A stretch of 64,000 nucleotides of DNA from NCBI RefSeq assembly GCF_036013975.1, contig NZ_CP107904.1, positions 2,356,001 to 2,420,000 on the forward strand, given 5' to 3'. Under the pieces are notes generated by a model. The model searched no databases. It had not been told where the DNA came from and saw only the letters and a program-made list of their open reading frames with translations. Below, piece after piece: positions 17,623-25,821 of this stretch; within the stretch, counting starts at the first letter, position 1, and the number at the start of each line of letters is the position of its first letter. A program made the position numbers and the translations under genes. The DNA comes from Kitasatospora sp. NBC_00458. GTDB taxonomy: Bacteria; Actinomycetota; Actinomycetes; Streptomycetales; Streptomycetaceae.

Positions 17623-18333
17623 GTGCGACTGACCCCCACCGAGCGGGACCGGCTGCTGATCTTCACAGCAGCCGAGCTGGCCCGCGCCCGCCGCGCCCGA
17701 GGCCTGCGCCTCAACATCCCCGAAGCCACCGCACTGATCGCGGACACCGTCTGCGAGGCCGCCCGCGACGGCCGGCGCCTCGCCGAGGCCGTCGAGGCCG
17801 GCCGCTCGGTGCTCGGCGCCGACGACGTGCTGCCCGGCGTGCCCGACGTGGTCACCGTGGTCCAGGTCGAGGCGGTCTTCGAGGACGGCACCCGCCTGGC
17901 CGTGGTAGACGACCCCTTCCGGGGCGCCGGCTCGCTCGGCGACGAGGCCCCCGGCGGCGCGCTGGCCGGCGACGGCGCGGGCTACGACCCGGTCGAGGAG
18001 ACGGTCGTGCTGCCCGTCCACAACACCTCGGCGGTGCCGATCTCGGTCACCTCGCACTTCCACTTCTTCGAGGCCAACCCGCGGCTGGCCTTCGACCGCG
18101 CCGCCGCGTACGGCACCCACCTCGCGGTGCCGGCCGGCTCCTCGGTCCGCTTCGACCCGGGCGCCACCGTCGAGGTCGGCCTCGTCCCGATCGGCGGCGG
18201 GCGGGTCGCGATCGGCTTCGCGGGCCTGGTGGACGGCCCGCTGGACGCGCCCGGCGCCCGGGAGGCCGCGCTGGCCAAGGCCCGCGCCACCGGGTACCTC
18301 ACCGGCTTCGACGACGCGGAGGTCGAGTCGTGA
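17623..18333 (+). CDS. ureAB: Urease gamma-beta fusion subunit
   Basis: One 236-residue polypeptide contains a UreA-like gamma domain (about residues 1-100; LTPTERDRLLIFTAAELARARRARGLRLNIPEA) joined to a UreB-like beta domain (about 125-236; VLPVHNTSAVPISVTSHFHFFEANPRLAFDR). Fusions of this kind occur in actinobacteria. The gamma and beta parts form the structural scaffold around the nickel-bearing alpha subunit. The GTG at 17623 is preceded by GAGGAA. The stop overlaps the ureC start as GTGA, so both subunits are made in equal amounts. No ureD, E, F or G accessory gene is in the window. Confidence 0.92.
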   Translation: MRLTPTERDRLLIFTAAELARARRARGLRLNIPEATALIADTVCEAARDGRRLAEAVEAGRSVLGADDVLPGVPDVVTVVQVEAVFEDGTRLAVVDDPFRGAGSLGDEAPGGALAGDGAGYDPVEETVVLPVHNTSAVPISVTSHFHFFEANPRLAFDRAAAYGTHLAVPAGSSVRFDPGATVEVGLVPIGGGRVAIGFAGLVDGPLDAPGAREAALAKARATGYLTGFDDAEVES

Positions 18334-20051
18334 ACGCCATCAGCCCGCACGACTACATCTCCGTGCACGGCCCCCGGGCCGGGGACCGGGTCCGGCTCGG
18401 CGACTCCGGCCTGATCGTCCGGGTCGAGTCCGACTCGCAGGCACCGGGCGACGAGTTCCTGGCCGGCTTCGGCAAGACCGCCCGCGACGGCCTCCACCTC
18501 AAGCCCGCCGCCGTCCGCGACACCTGCGACGTGGTGATCAGCAACGTCCTGGTGATCGACGCGGTGCTGGGCGTCCGGAAGACCTCGATCGGCCTGATCG
18601 GCGGCCGGATCGCCTCGATCGGCCGGGCCGGCAACCCGGACACCCTGGACGGCGTGGACGTGGTGGTCGGCACCGGCACGACGATCGTCTCCGGCGAGGG
18701 CCTGATCGCCACCGCCGGCGCCATCGACACCCACGTGCACCTGCTGTCGCCGCGGATCATGGAGGCCTCCCTGGCCTCCGGCGTGACCACGATCATCGGC
18801 CAGGAGTTCGGCCCGGTCTGGGGCGTCGGCGTCAACTCGCCCTGGGCCCTGCGGCACGCCTTCAACGCCTTCGACGCCTGGCCGGTCAACATCGGCTTCC
18901 TCGGCCGGGGCTCCTCCTCCGACCCGGCGCCGCTGGTCGAGGCCCTCGCCGAGGGCGGCGCCTCCGGCTTCAAGGTGCACGAGGACATGGGCGCGCACAC
19001 CCGCGCGCTGGACACCGCGCTGCGCGTCGCCGAGGAGTACGACGTCCAGGTCGCCCTGCACACCGACGGCCTCAACGAGTGCCTCTCCGTCGAGGACACC
19101 CTCAGGGTGCTGGAGGGCCGCACCATCCACGCCTTCCACATCGAGGGCTGCGGCGGCGGGCACGTCCCCAACGTCCTCAAGATGGCCGGCGTCCCCAACG
19201 TCATCGGCTCCTCCACCAACCCGACCCTGCCCTTCGGCCGGGACGCGCTCGGCGAGCACTTCGGCATGATCGTCTCCGCCCACGACCTCAAGACCGACCT
19301 GCCCGGCGACGCCGCGATGGCCCGCGACCGCATCCGCGCCGGCACCATGGGCGCCGAGGACGTCCTGCACGACCTCGGGGTCATCGGCATCACCTCCTCC
19401 GACGCCCAGGGCATGGGCCGCGCCGGCGAGACCGTCCGCCGCACCTTCGCCATGGCCGGCAAGATGAAGGCCGAGCTCGGCCCCCTCGACGGCACCGGCT
19501 CCTACGGCACCACCGAGGGCGGCGACGACAACGAGCGCGTCCTGCGCTACATCGCCAAGCTCACCGTCAACCCGGCCATCGCCCATGGCCTGGCCCACGA
19601 GGTCGGCTCCATCGAGGTCGGCAAGCTCGCCGACATCGTGCTGTGGCGCCCCGACCACTTCGGCGCCAAGCCCCAGCTCGTCCTCAAGTCCGGCTTCCCC
19701 GCCTACGGCGTCGTCGGGGACCCCAACGCCTCCACCGACCGCTGCGAACCCCTCGTCCTGGGGCCGCAGTTCGGCGCCCACGGCGCCACCGCCGCCGACA
19801 TCTCGGTCGCCTTCGTCTCCCAGGCCGCGGCCGACGGCGCCTACCTCGACCGGGCCGCGGACGGCCTGCCCACCCGGCGCCGGCGCGTCGGCGTCCGGGG
19901 CACCCGCGGCATCGGCCCCGCCGACATGGTCCGCAACGCCCGGACCGGCCGCGTCGACGTCACCGAGACCGGCCTGGTCTCGCTGGACGGCGCCCCGCTG
20001 CGCTCCGAGCCCGCCGACAGCGTGTCGCTCAGCCGCCTCTACTTCCTCTGA
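18330..20051 (+). CDS. ureC: Urease alpha-subunit homologue, divergent
   Basis: The 573-residue protein keeps every nickel ligand of urease: His135, His137, the carbamylated Lys215, His244, His270 and Asp358. It also keeps catalytic His318 (His320 of Klebsiella) and Arg334. Two features depart from classical ureases. The mobile-flap cysteine is Ala317 (MVCHHLD is IVSAHDL here). The loop that lines the urea pocket (GGGTGPAxGTxATTCTPG in the enzyme I compare with) is rewritten and about four residues shorter (GQEFGPVWGVGVNSPW, residues 157-172). Hydrolysis of urea is therefore likely in chemistry but not certain in substrate. It is translationally coupled to ureAB and followed by agmatine deiminase. 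Confidence 0.9.
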   Translation: MNAISPHDYISVHGPRAGDRVRLGDSGLIVRVESDSQAPGDEFLAGFGKTARDGLHLKPAAVRDTCDVVISNVLVIDAVLGVRKTSIGLIGGRIASIGRAGNPDTLDGVDVVVGTGTTIVSGEGLIATAGAIDTHVHLLSPRIMEASLASGVTTIIGQEFGPVWGVGVNSPWALRHAFNAFDAWPVNIGFLGRGSSSDPAPLVEALAEGGASGFKVHEDMGAHTRALDTALRVAEEYDVQVALHTDGLNECLSVEDTLRVLEGRTIHAFHIEGCGGGHVPNVLKMAGVPNVIGSSTNPTLPFGRDALGEHFGMIVSAHDLKTDLPGDAAMARDRIRAGTMGAEDVLHDLGVIGITSSDAQGMGRAGETVRRTFAMAGKMKAELGPLDGTGSYGTTEGGDDNERVLRYIAKLTVNPAIAHGLAHEVGSIEVGKLADIVLWRPDHFGAKPQLVLKSGFPAYGVVGDPNASTDRCEPLVLGPQFGAHGATAADISVAFVSQAAADGAYLDRAADGLPTRRRRVGVRGTRGIGPADMVRNARTGRVDVTETGLVSLDGAPLRSEPADSVSLSRLYFL

Positions 20052-20085
20052 CTTCCCCTGACTTCGCCTGACTTCCTCTGACGCC
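20047..20085 (+). repeat. 10-bp tandem repeat at ureC 3' end
   Basis: Four copies of a CTGACTTCCC-like unit (the last is degenerate) begin at the ureC stop codon and run into the spacer before the agmatine deiminase gene. Each unit carries a TGA. A run of GACCGAC repeats follows. The function is unknown; it may be slippage-derived spacer. Confidence 0.6.
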
Positions 20086-20131
20086 GACCGACCCGACCGA
20101 CCCCGACCGCCCTCCTCCCAAGGACACGAAG

Positions 20132-21175
20132 ATGACCAGCCCCACCCCCGCCTCCCTCGGCTACCGGATGCCCGCCGAGTGGCACCCGCACGAGCGCACC
20201 TGGATGGCCTTCCCCACCGACAACCCGACCTTCGACACCCCCGAGCACCTGCATGCGGCGCGCGAGGCCTGGGCGGCGGTCGCCAACACCGTCGTGCGGT
20301 ACGAGCCGGTGACCCTGGTCGTCAACACCGGCGGGACGGCGGAGGCGCGCAAGTACGTCGCCGAGCAGGTCGAGATCGTCGAGCGCCCGCTGGACGACGC
20401 CTGGATGCGCGACATCGGCCCGTCCTTCCTCGTCGACGGCGAGGGCGGCCTGGCCGCCGCCGACTGGGTCTTCAACGGCTGGGGCGCCCAGTCCTGGGCC
20501 CGCTGGGAGAACGACCAGCACGTCGCCGAGCACGTCAGCGAGCTGACCGGGGTCCGGCGGTTCGCCTCGCGGCTGATCAACGAGGGCGGCGGCATCCACG
20601 TCGACGGCGAGGGCACCGTGCTGGTCACCGAGACCGTCCAGCTCGGCGAGGGCCGCAACGCCGACTGGACCAAGGAGGAGGTCGAGGCCGAGCTGCACGC
20701 CTTCCTCGGCACCACCAAGGCCGTCTGGCTGCCGCGCGGACTCACCCGCGACTACGACGAGTTCGGCACCCGCGGCCACATCGACATCGTCGCCTCCTTC
20801 GTCCGCCCGGGCGTCGTGGTCGCCCACGTCCAGCCCGACCCGGCGCACCCCGACCACGAGGTGTGCAAGGAACTGGTCGGGATCCTGCGCGCCTCCACGG
20901 ACGCCCGCGGCCGGCAGCTGGAGGTCATCGAACTCCCCGCCCCCACCGTCCTGCTGGACGAGGACGGCGAGCCGGTCGACTACTCCTACATCAACCACTA
21001 CGTCGCCAACGGCGTCGTCGTCCTCTGCGCCTTCGACGACCCGCGCGACGAGGAGGCCGCCGCGGTCCTCCGCGAGGCCTACCCCGGCCGCACGGTCGAG
21101 CTGGTCGACGCCCGCGAGATCTTCGCCAACGGCGGCGGGATCCACTGCATCACCCAGCAGCAGCCGAAGGCCTGA
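20132..21175 (+). CDS. aguA: Agmatine deiminase
   Basis: The 347-residue protein belongs to the PAD/agmatine deiminase family, which hydrolyses agmatine to N-carbamoylputrescine and ammonia. The guanidine-modifying motifs are present: DDAWMRDIGP with the substrate Asp, GHIDIVASF with the catalytic His, and the nucleophile Cys339 in GGGIHCITQQ. AAGGA precedes ATG 20132. It lies 80 bp after the urease-like alpha gene in the same direction, so co-transcription is likely. Its product carries a ureido group, which makes the pairing with a divergent urease-like enzyme notable. Related peptidyl-arginine deiminases are the only close alternative. Confidence 0.93.
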   Translation: MTSPTPASLGYRMPAEWHPHERTWMAFPTDNPTFDTPEHLHAAREAWAAVANTVVRYEPVTLVVNTGGTAEARKYVAEQVEIVERPLDDAWMRDIGPSFLVDGEGGLAAADWVFNGWGAQSWARWENDQHVAEHVSELTGVRRFASRLINEGGGIHVDGEGTVLVTETVQLGEGRNADWTKEEVEAELHAFLGTTKAVWLPRGLTRDYDEFGTRGHIDIVASFVRPGVVVAHVQPDPAHPDHEVCKELVGILRASTDARGRQLEVIELPAPTVLLDEDGEPVDYSYINHYVANGVVVLCAFDDPRDEEAAAVLREAYPGRTVELVDAREIFANGGGIHCITQQQPKA

Positions 21176-21185
21176 CCTCCGCACC

Positions 21186-21223
21186 GCTGTGCCCGGCCGC
21201 CGGAAGCGGCGGCCGGGCACAGC
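21186..21223. terminator. Bidirectional terminator hairpin
   Basis: Perfect 16-bp arms (GCTGTGCCCGGCCGCC and its complement) enclose a 6-base loop, 10 bp after the agmatine deiminase stop. It lies between that gene and a small convergent gene and should end both transcripts. Confidence 0.88.
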
Positions 21224-21236
21224 GGCGGGTGGCCGC

Positions 21237-21461
21237 CTACCGGTGGTACCTCCCCAGGTCGTCGGTGGTGAGGCCGTGGGTGCTGTGCATCGCGATGGAG
21301 CTGTAGGAGGAGCGGAGGGCCCGCAGCTGGGCCAGCCGCTCCCGCTCGGCGAGGACGCCGTCGAGGTTCTCGGTGGGGCGACCGCTCCGGCGGTGCAGGA
21401 GGAACGCCAGTCCGGTCACGATCACCGCCAGCCCCGCGAACAGGGCGATCAGTGCGGCCAT
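21237..21461 (-). CDS. Small single-span membrane protein
   Basis: This 74-residue protein has one N-terminal membrane helix (ALIALFAGLAVIVTGLAFLLH), a basic cytosolic edge (RRSGRPTEN), an amphipathic helix (LAERERLAQLRALRSSY) and a C-terminal tail ending GLTTDDLGRYHR. GAGGGGG precedes the start, and either ATG 21461 or GTG 21467 could be used. I do not recognise the family. It is convergent with agmatine deiminase and divergent from the TetR gene at 21639, so it could be a TetR target. The amphipathic helix suggests a membrane-bound partner or regulator. Confidence 0.75.
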   Translation of the reverse strand: MAALIALFAGLAVIVTGLAFLLHRRSGRPTENLDGVLAERERLAQLRALRSSYSSIAMHSTHGLTTDDLGRYHR

Positions 21462-21638
21462 GGACACCCCCTCGGGTCGGGTTCGTGCTGCCGGTCGGGA
21501 TGATTGGTACGTACCCGTAGGAACACCGTCCGAACCCGTTCCCGTCCCGCTCCGTGGCGCCCCGGACACGGCCGGTATCGTGAAGGGCCGCCGCGGGTCT
21601 CCCGTGCGCGCCGCACAGGCACCAGAGGAGCAGGACAG

Positions 21639-22247
21639 ATGGCGGACCCCCGCCCGCGCCGACCGGCGCGCCCCCGCGAGGAGGTCTTCGCCACCGCGCG
21701 GGCCGCGATCGCCGAACACGGGCTGGCCGGGCTCACCATGGCAAGCCTCGGCAGACAGCTCCAGATGAGCGCCGGCCACCTGCTCTACTACTTCGGCAGC
21801 AAGGACCAGCTCCTGCTGGAGACCCTCCGCTGGAGCGAGGAGCAGCTCGGCGCCCGCCGCCACGACGTGCTCACCGACACCACCAGGGACACCTGGGAGC
21901 GGCTCGCCGGGTACGCCGGGCTCTACCTGCCCGAGGGGCCCGGCGACCCGCGCTGGATCCTCTGGGTCGAGGTGTGGGGCCGCTCCCCCGCCAGCGAGGA
22001 ACTGCGGCAGGGCCAGCTGGAGATCGAGGCCCCCTGGCAGGCCGACCTGGTCGCCCTGATCGAGGAGGGCACCGCCGCCGGCCGCTTCGGCCCCGGCGAC
22101 GCCGCCGAACGCGCCAGCCAGATCCGCGCCCTGCTCGACGGCCTCGCCGTCCCGCTCGCCCTCGGCCTCACCGGTGCCCGCCGCACCCGCGCCCTCCACC
22201 TCGCCCGGTCCGCCTGCGGCACCCTGCTGGCCGCGGCGCCCGCCTGA
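21639..22247 (+). CDS. TetR-family regulator
   Basis: The 202-residue protein has a TetR helix-turn-helix at about residues 12-55 (VFATARAAIAEHGLAGLTMASLGRQLQMSAGHLLYYFGSKDQLL) and a helical effector domain of the AcrR-C type with LYLPEGPGDPRWILWVEVWGRSP. GAGGAG precedes ATG 21639. It is divergent from the 74-residue membrane gene. The neighbourhood suggests that it may sense a nitrogen compound or polyamine and control the urease-like/agmatine set, but I see no shared palindrome that would prove it. Confidence 0.88.
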   Translation: MADPRPRRPARPREEVFATARAAIAEHGLAGLTMASLGRQLQMSAGHLLYYFGSKDQLLLETLRWSEEQLGARRHDVLTDTTRDTWERLAGYAGLYLPEGPGDPRWILWVEVWGRSPASEELRQGQLEIEAPWQADLVALIEEGTAAGRFGPGDAAERASQIRALLDGLAVPLALGLTGARRTRALHLARSACGTLLAAAPA

Positions 22248-22290
22248 GCGGGCCCCGGGCGGCCCCCGCGACCGGGCCCGGGCGGCCCGG

Positions 22291-24165
22291 CTACTCCGTC
22301 CAGACCGCGGCGGCGGTGCGGTCGTCCGCGTAGCCCTTGGCGCGGACCTGGACCTGGCGCAGGAAGTCCACCGTGCCCGGCGGGTGCGGGTGCGCCCAGT
22401 GCGAGGCCAGGAAGTGCGCGACCGCCGGCTCGTCGGCGATCGGGCGGGCCAGGCCCGGGGCGCAGAGCAGCAGGATGTCACCCGGCGTCGCCGGGACCAT
22501 CCGGAAGCGGAACGGGCGCGGACCCGGCGACTGCCCCTCGGGCACCGGCGGCTGACCGTCCGGGTGGTGCAGCAGCCGGGCCGCGTACGCGTCGATCCAG
22601 TGCCCCGAACGCAGCAGGTACAGCCCGCCCGGCCCCACCCCGAACGCCGCGCGGTACCCGGCCGCCGGGTCGAGCGGGAGCAGCATGCAGTGCAGCGAGA
22701 CGGGCGACGGCTCGGCCTCCGCGTCCGGTCCGGCCCCGGGCACCGCGTCCGGTACGAGCGCGCGCAGCGGGGCCGCCGCCCCGGTGGAGAGCCGCTGGAG
22801 TCCGTAGCGGAGCCGGTCCCGGGCACCGTCGCGCAGGTCGGCGGCGAGGCCGGGGCGGCTGCGGCCGATCGCGCCGGCCAGCTGCCGGCAGGACTCGGCG
22901 GCCGCGGTGGCGACCTCCTCCGGGGTGGGCCCGCCGGCCGGGCCGGGCCGGTCGAAGCCGGCGAGCACGGCGAGCAGCAGGCCGTCTGCCCCCTCCCCGA
23001 ACCGGGTCACCAGCAGGGCGTCGCGCCGGGGCTCGCCCCGGTAGCGGGCCGAGTCGCCGCGGACCGAGGCGGCGCGCAGGGTGGTGGCGGCGTACTGCGC
23101 GCCCTCCAGCACGGTGTCGGCGACGACGGAGCCCAGCGCGCCCGGGTCCGCCTCCGGCACGGCGGTCGGCTCGGGCCCGTACGTGGGCGGCCGCTCGCCG
23201 ACGTGCGGGACGGCGGGCGCGGTGCCGCTTCGCCCGGCCCGGACGGCGGGACGGGGCGCGGGCGGCGCGGGGGCGGGTGCGGGCGGCGCGGGGACGGCCG
23301 GCGCGGGGGCCGGGGTGGGGTGCTCCACGACGACCGGCTCGGGGGCCGCTTCGGGCTCAGGCTCGGGCTCAGGTTCGGGTTCGGGTTCGGGCTCGGGTAC
23401 GGGTTCGGGCTCAGGTACGGGTTCGGGCGCGCGTTCAGGGGTCGGCTCGGGGGCCGGGGCGGGCTGCTCGGGGGCCGTCGGCACCGCCTCGGACACCGGT
23501 TCCACCACCGGCGTCGGCCCCGGTCCTGCCTCGGCCCCGGGCTTGGGCCGGGGTTCCGGCACGCGGGCGGCGGCCGGGTCCGGGGTCCGCGGGTCGGTGC
23601 GCTCCGCCGCTGGTCCGGGCTCCGCCGCCGGTCGGAACTCCGCGCCCGCCTCCCGCTCCACCGCCGGTACCCGTTCCGGTGTCCCGGACCGCTGCGCCGA
23701 ACCGTCCTCCGCCCAGGCGGGGGCCGGGAAGCGGCGGGTCTCGTGCGGCTCCGGACCCTGCGGGCTGATCACGCCGACCGCCGTGTCGAACCAGTCGTCG
23801 ATGCTGTCCCGCTCCAGCACCTGGGTGTCGGCCGCCGGATCCGCCTCGACCGGCACGGCAGGCACGGCCCTCTCCGGCTCGGCCGCCACCTCCGCCCCCT
23901 CGACACCGGCCCCTTCGACACCGGCCGTCTCCGGACCGGCCGTCTCCGGACCGGCCGCCTCCGGAGCGGCCGGAGCCGGTGCCGGGTCCCCGCCCCTCTG
24001 GTGCCCGATCAGTCCGGCCGCCGTCTCGAACCAGTCGTCGACACTGCCCTCCCCCGGGGTCGCGTCCGGGGTGTCGGGAAGGGTGCCCGCCGGGCCCGCG
24101 TAGACCGCGTCCCACCAGCCGTCGTCCGGCCGGGGCTGCTGCGCGGGTGCACCCTGCTTGGTCAT
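22291..24165 (-). CDS. PP2C-like protein with duplicated DDWF motif and Pro-Glu tract
   Basis: The 624-residue protein starts at ATG 24165 after AGGAG. The N-terminal half is disordered and contains a duplicated motif: SVDDWFETAAGLI at about residue 41 and SIDDWFDTAVGVI at about residue 119. A long Pro/Glu tract (PEPEP repeats) and Ala/Pro runs follow. The last 260 residues resemble a PP2C phosphatase (ARYRGEPRRDALLVTRFGEGADGLLLAVLAG and PGDILLLCAPGLARP), but the first metal-binding Asp motif is altered, so catalysis is doubtful. It may be a signalling or adaptor protein. It is convergent with the TetR gene, with 43 bp between. Confidence 0.75.
   Translation of the reverse strand: MTKQGAPAQQPRPDDGWWDAVYAGPAGTLPDTPDATPGEGSVDDWFETAAGLIGHQRGGDPAPAPAAPEAAGPETAGPETAGVEGAGVEGAEVAAEPERAVPAVPVEADPAADTQVLERDSIDDWFDTAVGVISPQGPEPHETRRFPAPAWAEDGSAQRSGTPERVPAVEREAGAEFRPAAEPGPAAERTDPRTPDPAAARVPEPRPKPGAEAGPGPTPVVEPVSEAVPTAPEQPAPAPEPTPERAPEPVPEPEPVPEPEPEPEPEPEPEPEAAPEPVVVEHPTPAPAPAVPAPPAPAPAPPAPRPAVRAGRSGTAPAVPHVGERPPTYGPEPTAVPEADPGALGSVVADTVLEGAQYAATTLRAASVRGDSARYRGEPRRDALLVTRFGEGADGLLLAVLAGFDRPGPAGGPTPEEVATAAAESCRQLAGAIGRSRPGLAADLRDGARDRLRYGLQRLSTGAAAPLRALVPDAVPGAGPDAEAEPSPVSLHCMLLPLDPAAGYRAAFGVGPGGLYLLRSGHWIDAYAARLLHHPDGQPPVPEGQSPGPRPFRFRMVPATPGDILLLCAPGLARPIADEPAVAHFLASHWAHPHPPGTVDFLRQVQVRAKGYADDRTAAAVWTE
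23341..23436 (-). repeat. 6-bp tandem repeat encoding Pro-Glu tract
   Basis: Units like CGGGCT, CAGGTT and CGGGTA (plus-strand reading) repeat in frame inside the PP2C-like gene. On the coding strand they give a PEPEP tract. Such tracts act as stiff linkers and change length easily. Confidence 0.8.
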
Positions 24166-24446
24166 CTGGCGGCTCCTGGTCGTTCCGTGGTCGCGCCGCC
24201 CCCGGCGGGCCGGGCTCGACGTCATTGTCTCCAAGGGCAACGACGCTGTCCGGGTTTCGACGACAACCACACCCACATCGGCCGATAACGATCACCGGGT
24301 TCGCCGTCCGTTTCGCTTCCGTTCCTCCCGTGCTCGACCGAACCGCCCCGACCAGGGTGTTTCCGGGGGATTCCGGCCCGTCGGCCGCCGAAAGTGAGAG
24401 ACCGGGAGGGGGCTCGCTTCACTCGTTCGGCTGATTAAATGTGCGC

Positions 24447-25001
24447 ATGACCGCGTCGGCCCCCAGCACCTCCCGACCGGGGAGGGCCGTACTCACGGGC
24501 CGCCCGGTGGGCGTGCTGTGGATCCTGCTGCTGGCCGGACTGCTCACGGCCCTGCCGTGCGCGGGCCACGCCAGGGCGGTCACGACCGAGCGGCCGGACG
24601 CACCGGTGGCCGCCCCGGCCGGTCCGCTGGCCGGTCCGCCGACCGGCCTCCGCATCGCGTCGGCCACCGCCGCCGCGGCGGTCACCGGCCACCGGCACCA
24701 CACCGCCACCGGCCCGGACGGCACGCCGCAGACCGTCGGCGAGCGCGTCCGCGCGGAGAGCCACCGGCACTGGACGTGGTGCTCGGTCGACGGCGATCCG
24801 CCGCACCGCGACAACGGCTGCTCCGGTCACCCGTACTGCGCCCAGGACGCCCAGCTCCCCAATCCGCCGCCGCACCCGCAACCCGCCGCGGCGCCCCTGC
24901 CGGCGTCCCCCGAGGCGCCGCCCCGGGTGGTGCCCGCAGGGCTGCTGGTCGGCCCGCACCCCGCGCCCGACCTGCACGAACTCCAAGTACACCGGTCCTG
25001 A
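24447..25001 (+). CDS. Putative exported His/Pro-rich protein
   Basis: The product of about 184 residues starts with a basic segment and one hydrophobic helix (PVGVLWILLLAGLLTALPCAGHA) that reads as a signal peptide. The rest is rich in Ala, Pro and His (TGHRHHTATG, SHRHWTWCSVDGDPPHRDNGCSGHPYCAQ), with three Cys and several His that could bind a metal. I do not recognise it. ATG 24447 or GTG 24441 could be the start; neither has a strong ribosome-binding site. The 281 bp before it hold no gene I can support. It precedes the DUF3105-DUF305 pair in the same direction. Confidence 0.6.
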   Translation: MTASAPSTSRPGRAVLTGRPVGVLWILLLAGLLTALPCAGHARAVTTERPDAPVAAPAGPLAGPPTGLRIASATAAAAVTGHRHHTATGPDGTPQTVGERVRAESHRHWTWCSVDGDPPHRDNGCSGHPYCAQDAQLPNPPPHPQPAAAPLPASPEAPPRVVPAGLLVGPHPAPDLHELQVHRS

Positions 25002-25143
25002 GCGGAACCCGCCGCCGGCCCTCCCCCGCCTCCCGCCCGCGCTCCGGCGCGAGTCGGCGGACGGACGGGACCGGCGGATCCGCCCCATCCCGCCATCTCT
25101 TCAGACCGCCGCGCCCGATGCGCGGTGGGGACAAGGACACCAC

Positions 25144-25821
25144 ATGGGTTCCGCCTCCAAGCAGTCCAAGGCACCGTCGAACAAGCCGGGCGGCAAGCAG
25201 GCCAGCGCCGACCGCCGGGCCCGGATCGCCGAGCTGCGCGCCGCCGAGCAGCGCCGCGACCGCCGCAACAAGGTGCTCGCCGGGTCGATCGCCGGCGTGC
25301 TGGTGATCGCCGCGATAGCCACCGGCACGTGGATCGTGGTGGACGCCAACAAGGACAAGAAGGCCAAGGAGGTCGCCGCCAGCGCCCCGATCGACGGCGT
25401 GCAGACCTTCGGCGAGCTGACCCGCAACCACGTCAAGGAGAAGGTCACCTACGCGCAGACCCCGCCGGTCGGCGGCGACCACAACGCGATCTGGCTGGAC
25501 TGCATGGGCACCGTCTACGACCAGCCGGTCGAGAACGAGCGCGCCGTCCACTCGCTGGAGCACGGCGCGGTCTGGGTGACCTACAACAGCAAGGCCACGC
25601 CGGAGGACGTCAAGGCCCTCTCGGACAAGGTGAAGGCCACCCCGTACTCGCTGATGAGCCCCTACCCGGACGAGCAGGGCACCATCACCCTGAACGCCTG
25701 GTCGACCCAGCTGGTCGTGGACAGCGCCTCCGACCCGCGGGTGGAGAAGTTCTTCACCAAGTACGTCCAGGGCAAGCAGACCCAGGAGCCCGGGGCCTCC
25801 TGCACCATGGGCGCGATGTGA
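25144..25821 (+). CDS. DUF3105 membrane-anchored protein
   Basis: This 225-residue protein has a Lys/Arg-rich cytosolic start, a single membrane helix (about residues 45-68) and an outer DUF3105 domain. Conserved DUF3105 features are VTYAQTPPVGGDHNAIWLDCMGTVYDQPV and HSLEHGAVWVTY, with His, Asp and Cys residues that could form a metal or redox site, and a late Cys near SCTMGAM. The function is unestablished. AAGGA precedes ATG 25144. It is coupled by GTGA to the DUF305 gene, a frequent partnership. Confidence 0.85.
   Translation: MGSASKQSKAPSNKPGGKQASADRRARIAELRAAEQRRDRRNKVLAGSIAGVLVIAAIATGTWIVVDANKDKKAKEVAASAPIDGVQTFGELTRNHVKEKVTYAQTPPVGGDHNAIWLDCMGTVYDQPVENERAVHSLEHGAVWVTYNSKATPEDVKALSDKVKATPYSLMSPYPDEQGTITLNAWSTQLVVDSASDPRVEKFFTKYVQGKQTQEPGASCTMGAM

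Noticed and set aside
18330-20051. First thought that the urease alpha flap lost its catalytic His
   Set aside because: Ungapped counting from the conserved HEGxGGGH-type region shows that His318 corresponds to the catalytic His; only the flap Cys is changed.
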